From Helicoverpa zea (taxonomy: Eukaryota > Arthropoda > Insecta > Lepidoptera > Noctuidae): a DNA stretch of 64,000 bases. Positions 59,657 through 64,000 of this stretch are shown here, one piece after another. Both the position numbers and the translations under genes were made by a program. Below the pieces are notes generated by a model. It did not search any database. It was not told the DNA's origin and worked only from the letters and a program-made list of their open reading frames with translations. Location of the stretch: positions 4,526,001-4,590,000 of the forward strand of contig NC_061475.1 in NCBI RefSeq assembly GCF_022581195.2. The letters run 5' to 3'. Each line of letters begins with the position of its first letter. Position 1 is the stretch's first letter.

Positions 59657-62600
59657 CTATACCTTCGAAGTGGCCGTCAGCATGACATAACTCGCTCTAG
59701 GATTTTCCTCCTGAACTGGTTCTTGTCTAAAACACCTATGAGGTTCAAAGTCCGCTGGTTTTTTCAACATCTTTCTCACGAACCATACCAAACCGATTAC
59801 CACGACCATTAAACCAAGAGCCACGCCAATGAGAGCTGTATTCAACCCCTTGAAGCCTGCCTTCATTTCCAAAGTCCCAAGAGACTCTATTAGCTGTGGG
59901 ACCACACAAATTGTTCTCCTTTCATCGACTTTATACTTCGAAATTGCTGCGCAGACTTCGTAAGGACCTCTCATGAAGCCTTCCATGGAAATTTCCAGGG
60001 TTGATTGGCATGGGGTGTCTTTTTGGGCTACGAGGCTCCCTCGTGATAAGACAGCGACGACAATATAACAGTTGCCGATTGGTCTGACATCATTGGACAG
60101 TCTTTGGGAACGAGGTAGCACGTACTGCGGTCTTTGTGGAAGACCCAACACTGATATCAGAACCGTTAAGACCCCATCGCTTGTGACGTTCGAACGGACT
60201 TCTGATACTCTGGAAAAACAAGAATGCTAAATTATTGATTTACCTACTAACATAAGCTTATCAAAATACTATTATAATCATTTATTTTTAAACCTGAATA
60301 TAAATTTTCACAGAATCGGTCGAAAATAATTTAGAGTCAAACAACTTTTTGGAATCAAATTATTTTTGTGAACTGTTATAATTTACTTAATCAATTTCCA
60401 CGAAATGTTTTGCAAGCCTTTCTCTATCAGTAAGCCTAGGTCTAGAAACTTTCAGAGAAAAATAATAATATTTTTTCTAATGTTTGACTTACCTCAAAGG
60501 GTTGCTTGGTTCTGGAGCCCGTGTAACCACAATTGGTACGACAGTAGCGAAGGTTGCTCGTTGTCTAACTTGCATGGGTGCTCCACAACCCAGTACTAAG
60601 GATAGAGGAACATCCGCGCTGTCCATTTCTTCCAGAGCTATGCAGAATCTGTGAATAAAAAACGAAATTAGAAAAACGAATTTGAAAGAAGAAAGAATAA
60701 TGACTTTTGCTTTCAAAACGAATATTAATTAATAGGTCATATAGGTAGCCACCTATTTTGTATAATTTTTTCAATATTTTTTCCTGTAAACAATGTGTAG
60801 GTAATAAAATAAATAAATGGAATAATAATAATCGATCAGACTGATTTATGGAGTGTTGCTACAGAAAATTAGTCAGCATAGTGCACAAGCTTATGCGCAG
60901 GTACCGGGACCCTCTCATAGTCCAATAATTATGGCAGATTCTTCGTTAATGTGCATTTGTAGAAAATTTAAATCACTTTAAAAAACAGTATTTTTCAAAG
61001 AGGCAAGAAGCAACTACTAAAACATAAATTATAAATCAAGTACAAATCCTCCTAATTATGAGGCCACGGTAATCCGCCAGGGTAAATTATGAATGCGTCC
61101 TACTTTTAACAACGATAATTAGTAGGTATTGTAGCTTAACCACTGAGTAACCACTAATTTAATATTATGGGACAATTAACATCGATTAAGGAATGAATAT
61201 TGGTCAAGTAATATTGGTATATGTATGTTAAAAATTAAGCAAACAGTCGTGTACCTATGTTCATTAATTCTCATAATTCGATTGGAAAGACTTAACACTT
61301 CTGCTTAGAGGATGTCTCGATATATTAAGTATAACCAATACAGACTACCTTCCATTATCTTAAAGCGGCTTATACTGCATAACTTAACTGGTTCGTCTAT
61401 GAAGGTCTTAAAAACAATGCTTACGTAGTACAGTGCCTAGTAGAATCGCAACAGCAATGATATTTCTTTCTGCATCGCGTTCTTATTTTTTACTCGGCTG
61501 CACTAAAGCACAACAGCTATGGATATGATCTTCCATGGATACTATGTGGAAATCACTTGAATCCTCCAATTATGTAAGTAAATAAAGTTATGTCGTGTCA
61601 AATGGGAAGAAAAACTATTTTTGAAAAAGATTATTTATATCACTCAATTACAAAGATAAATAATTATAAAATCTCTTCTTCTCAATTCTATCTTTGGACA
61701 ACGTAATTTCATAACATTAGCCAAAATTACCTATTTAATGAAACCAATTTCAGCTCATCTTGTTTTTTCATTTACTTCATATTATTTGGAAAAAAATATA
61801 TTCTTGTGATTTTATTTATTACGAATATTTTCAAGATCTCATTAATTGCTCTACAGAGGTATTATTTTCTATTGTGCAAAAATAGTAACTGTTTAAAACA
61901 AAGCAAACAAGGAGTTTCTAAAATTCCCAACTCTATATAATATTTCATTTCTAACTAGCAAAGAGGTCATAACATTTATTTAGGATCCTCACTGATTACA
62001 TAAGAGTTTTAATTAAAATAAATGGTATCTAAAAATAATGGCAGAACACCAAATATTTGTATTCACCATTTTCAGTCTATTAATTACTTGAATGCAAATA
62101 AGAGTTTTAATACTTTTTTCGAGTTTTAAATTTTATCGATAAATCCGCCATCACGGACTAGAAATATTTTCTTAAATCTTCATTCTAAACCTATCATCTA
62201 CCAGTGAAATCTGCATGAAAATATGTATAGTATTTTTGGGAGCAAAGAAAGTTCGCAAGATTCAAGGTTAAGCAACTTTTGTCGTGGTCGTTCTGTGGAT
62301 GGGTGACCATCTAAACCATCGGGAAAAGATTTGGCAGATGGATTTAACGTCAACCAAAAACAGATGATCAAATAACCAAGTTTCCTTTAATTCAATTTGT
62401 ATATTACTCTGTGAGGGACTCCCATTAAACTTCGGTACAGTTAAATATTTACTTTAGCTCTTTAATTTATCTTTGCGGTTATAACTTTAACTGTTGATCT
62501 AATTAGTTCAATTATGAGTTTTTCGAGTTGCGGTTAACTGATATTTGTGGAGTTCTTCTTCCTTGATCTTAAATTGTTGTTTGGATGAAGTTCCATTTGA

Positions 62601-63000
62601 TACTTAAGTTGGCTTATTAGAAGTTATATTGCGGATTGAAATATAAATGAGGAACAATGCTTACATTGTTGTTAGTGTCGAGAAAAATATACAAATTAAA
62701 CGTTTATATACTGCAAAATCCCCATATCAAATAACTAGATCACCCAATCCCAATAGTCCCAATGTACACTGAAAATTAAAAACCATTCAACACTTACGTA
62801 TACTGATCAACAGCATCAATCTTCAATCCTCGTAACACGACATTGGACGGTGAGGCTCTATGACAAGCTACGTGCTTCGGTAGACCACCAGCTCTGGACG
62901 CCGTGACTCCCGTACATCTATACCGGCGATTCGATAGAGGTTCCACTGCCCAAGATAAGTGGACTTCTTCGTCGTCATGCCAAGCGTCTATTAGGCGTAC
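59657..63000 (-). CDS. Type I membrane protein with two FN3-like modules (3' part), 303 aa seen
   Basis: Last three exons on the minus strand: 63000-62798, 60648-60493, 60209-59657. All joins are GT-AG and phases agree. Two similar extracellular modules follow each other: the first holds VHLSW, YRCTG, a second Cys and YTFCIALEE; the second holds GNCYIVVAV, a second Cys and YEVCAAI. The repeated Y-x-x-C strand and pattern resemble fibronectin type III folds with extra cysteines. Then come one transmembrane helix (TALIGVALGLMVVVIGLVWF), basic residues RKMLKK, and a cytoplasmic tail of about 38 residues ending TATSKV. The S-K-V end fits a class I PDZ ligand. The 5' exons lie outside; nothing between 63001 and 64000 looks like one. 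Family name unknown; adhesion or receptor role inferred. Confidence 0.85.
62263..62330 (+). repeat. 5S-rRNA-derived SINE head fragment
   Basis: AAGGTTAAGCAACTTTTGTC then GGATGGGTGACCATCT parallels the head at 16798-16852. The body is missing or decayed. It lies in an intron of the membrane-protein gene, on the opposite strand. Confidence 0.6.
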
Positions 63001-64000
63001 CTGATGATAATAATGAGGAATTAAGATCAAAAATTGTTTAATATTCATTTATCGGTAGGAACCTTACTTGTAGTAATTACAGGGACGCTTTTTAGAAACG
63101 GTCGGTTAGTCTCACGATTAGTTATTAACTTATGTTGTTAATACTGTTATACCAGGAATTCATAAAATACTGGATAGTAGATTTGGGTCCCTAAATTGAC
63201 ACTAAAATACAAGACCCTGCTCGGAAAGACCAAACCCATCGGTTAATGAGCAAAGAGTTTTTAGTTGTTATTAGAAAATATACGACTATTATTTTGAACA
63301 GTACCTATCAGTTCAACAAACAATAATTATTTCATGATAAATGTTACATCTATTGCAGATTTCTCAGTATCATTTTTATAGAACGTTGAATTCGGAGTAT
63401 TATTATACAACAGCAGACAAAAAACCTTCGCTAATGACTTCGTTTACAATAGTATGACTCATACACATCACATAAGTATCCAAACCAATGCTAATTTCAA
63501 ACTGCCCATAATTTATGCAAACAATAGAATTTAGAATGACTACCTACTACAGTTGCTATATGATGAAATAAAAAAAAACTAAGATGACTAACCAAACCAT
63601 TAAGTTCTGATCCTACGCAAATTCAGCGAATATACATACACTTATTGAATTTTACTGAATCATTCGCTAATAGTAGAATAATTTTGGCTCAGTGATTCAC
63701 AGAGTTCAAAGTGTTAAAATTCCTATAAAATTTGCTTAAAACGGCTGATCTTTATGGATGTCCATATTTATTCTTCAAGTGATTTATTATCATTACCAAA
63801 GTTTTATATTTCATTGACATTGAACAGCAATATAATTTACAATGGACTTGAAAATTTTGCAATATTTCGTTCATTGATAAACTGATATAGATGTACTTTA
63901 TTAACTACATCGATTTTTACATTCTTCTGAACTTAAAACTAATTAAATTAAGTGACAGAATGGGCGGTGCTATCGCTAACAGCGATCCTATATAAAGAAC
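63001..64000. other. Intron or upstream flank of the membrane-protein gene
   Basis: No exon recognised. A SINE body fragment (ACGGTCGGTTAGTCTCACGA) related to 26390-26656 lies at about 63090-63145. Confidence 0.45.

Noticed and set aside
1..64000. CRISPR array, operons or prokaryotic signals
   Set aside because: The window has spliced eukaryotic genes and insect transposons; no regularly spaced repeats with unique spacers were seen.

Overview
This window looks like nuclear DNA of a moth, probably a noctuid. It is AT-rich and intron-rich. The coding genes belong to families familiar from Lepidoptera: an odorant receptor, secreted MBF2-domain proteins and a c-type lysozyme-like protein. Most of the rest is a mosaic of short transposons of lepidopteran type: tRNA- and 5S-rRNA-derived SINEs, Helitron-like 'ACTAATATTATAAA...CTAGT' repeats, TIR MITEs, and LINE reverse-transcriptase tails ending in (GAT)n. 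The species assignment is inference; no database search was possible.

Genes. (1) A tRNA-Asn(GTT) lies at 10173-10246 on the minus strand. (2) A complete seven-exon odorant receptor (410 aa) lies at 12209-16007, minus; every splice phase closes without a stop. (3) Two single-exon secreted MBF2-family genes stand head to head at 24482-24850 (minus) and 25251-25730 (plus), about 400 bp apart. (4) A four-exon c-type lysozyme-like gene (138 aa) lies at 45503-52651, minus. It keeps the catalytic Glu but has Phe in place of the catalytic Asp, and it lacks the last cysteine. (5) The last three visible exons of a type I membrane protein lie at 59657-63000, minus. It has two beta-sandwich (fibronectin-III-like) modules, one transmembrane helix, and a tail ending S-K-V like a PDZ ligand. 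Its 5' exons lie beyond the window.

Layout. 1-10 kb: no recognised gene; a MITE nested in a Helitron-like repeat, a short palindromic MITE and one unrecognised possible terminal exon. 10-16 kb: tRNA, a mariner-type MITE just past the receptor stop, then the receptor. 16-24 kb: a 5S-derived SINE, further repeats, a local duplication, and a 960-bp transposon with 4-bp target duplications. 24-26 kb: the MBF2 pair. 26-45 kb: SINEs, a TTAA-flanked MITE, a second 960-bp element in inverted orientation, and foldback DNA at 39 kb. 45-53 kb: the lysozyme-like gene, whose third intron holds a 1.1-kb foldback element with a 9-bp target duplication. 53-59 kb: repeats, including a SINE nested in a Helitron-like repeat and one MITE nested in another. 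59-64 kb: the membrane-protein gene.

The genes form no operon or obvious functional cluster. The notable content is the divergent MBF2 pair, the probably non-catalytic lysozyme homologue, and several transposon copies whose exact ends can be fixed from target-site duplications.
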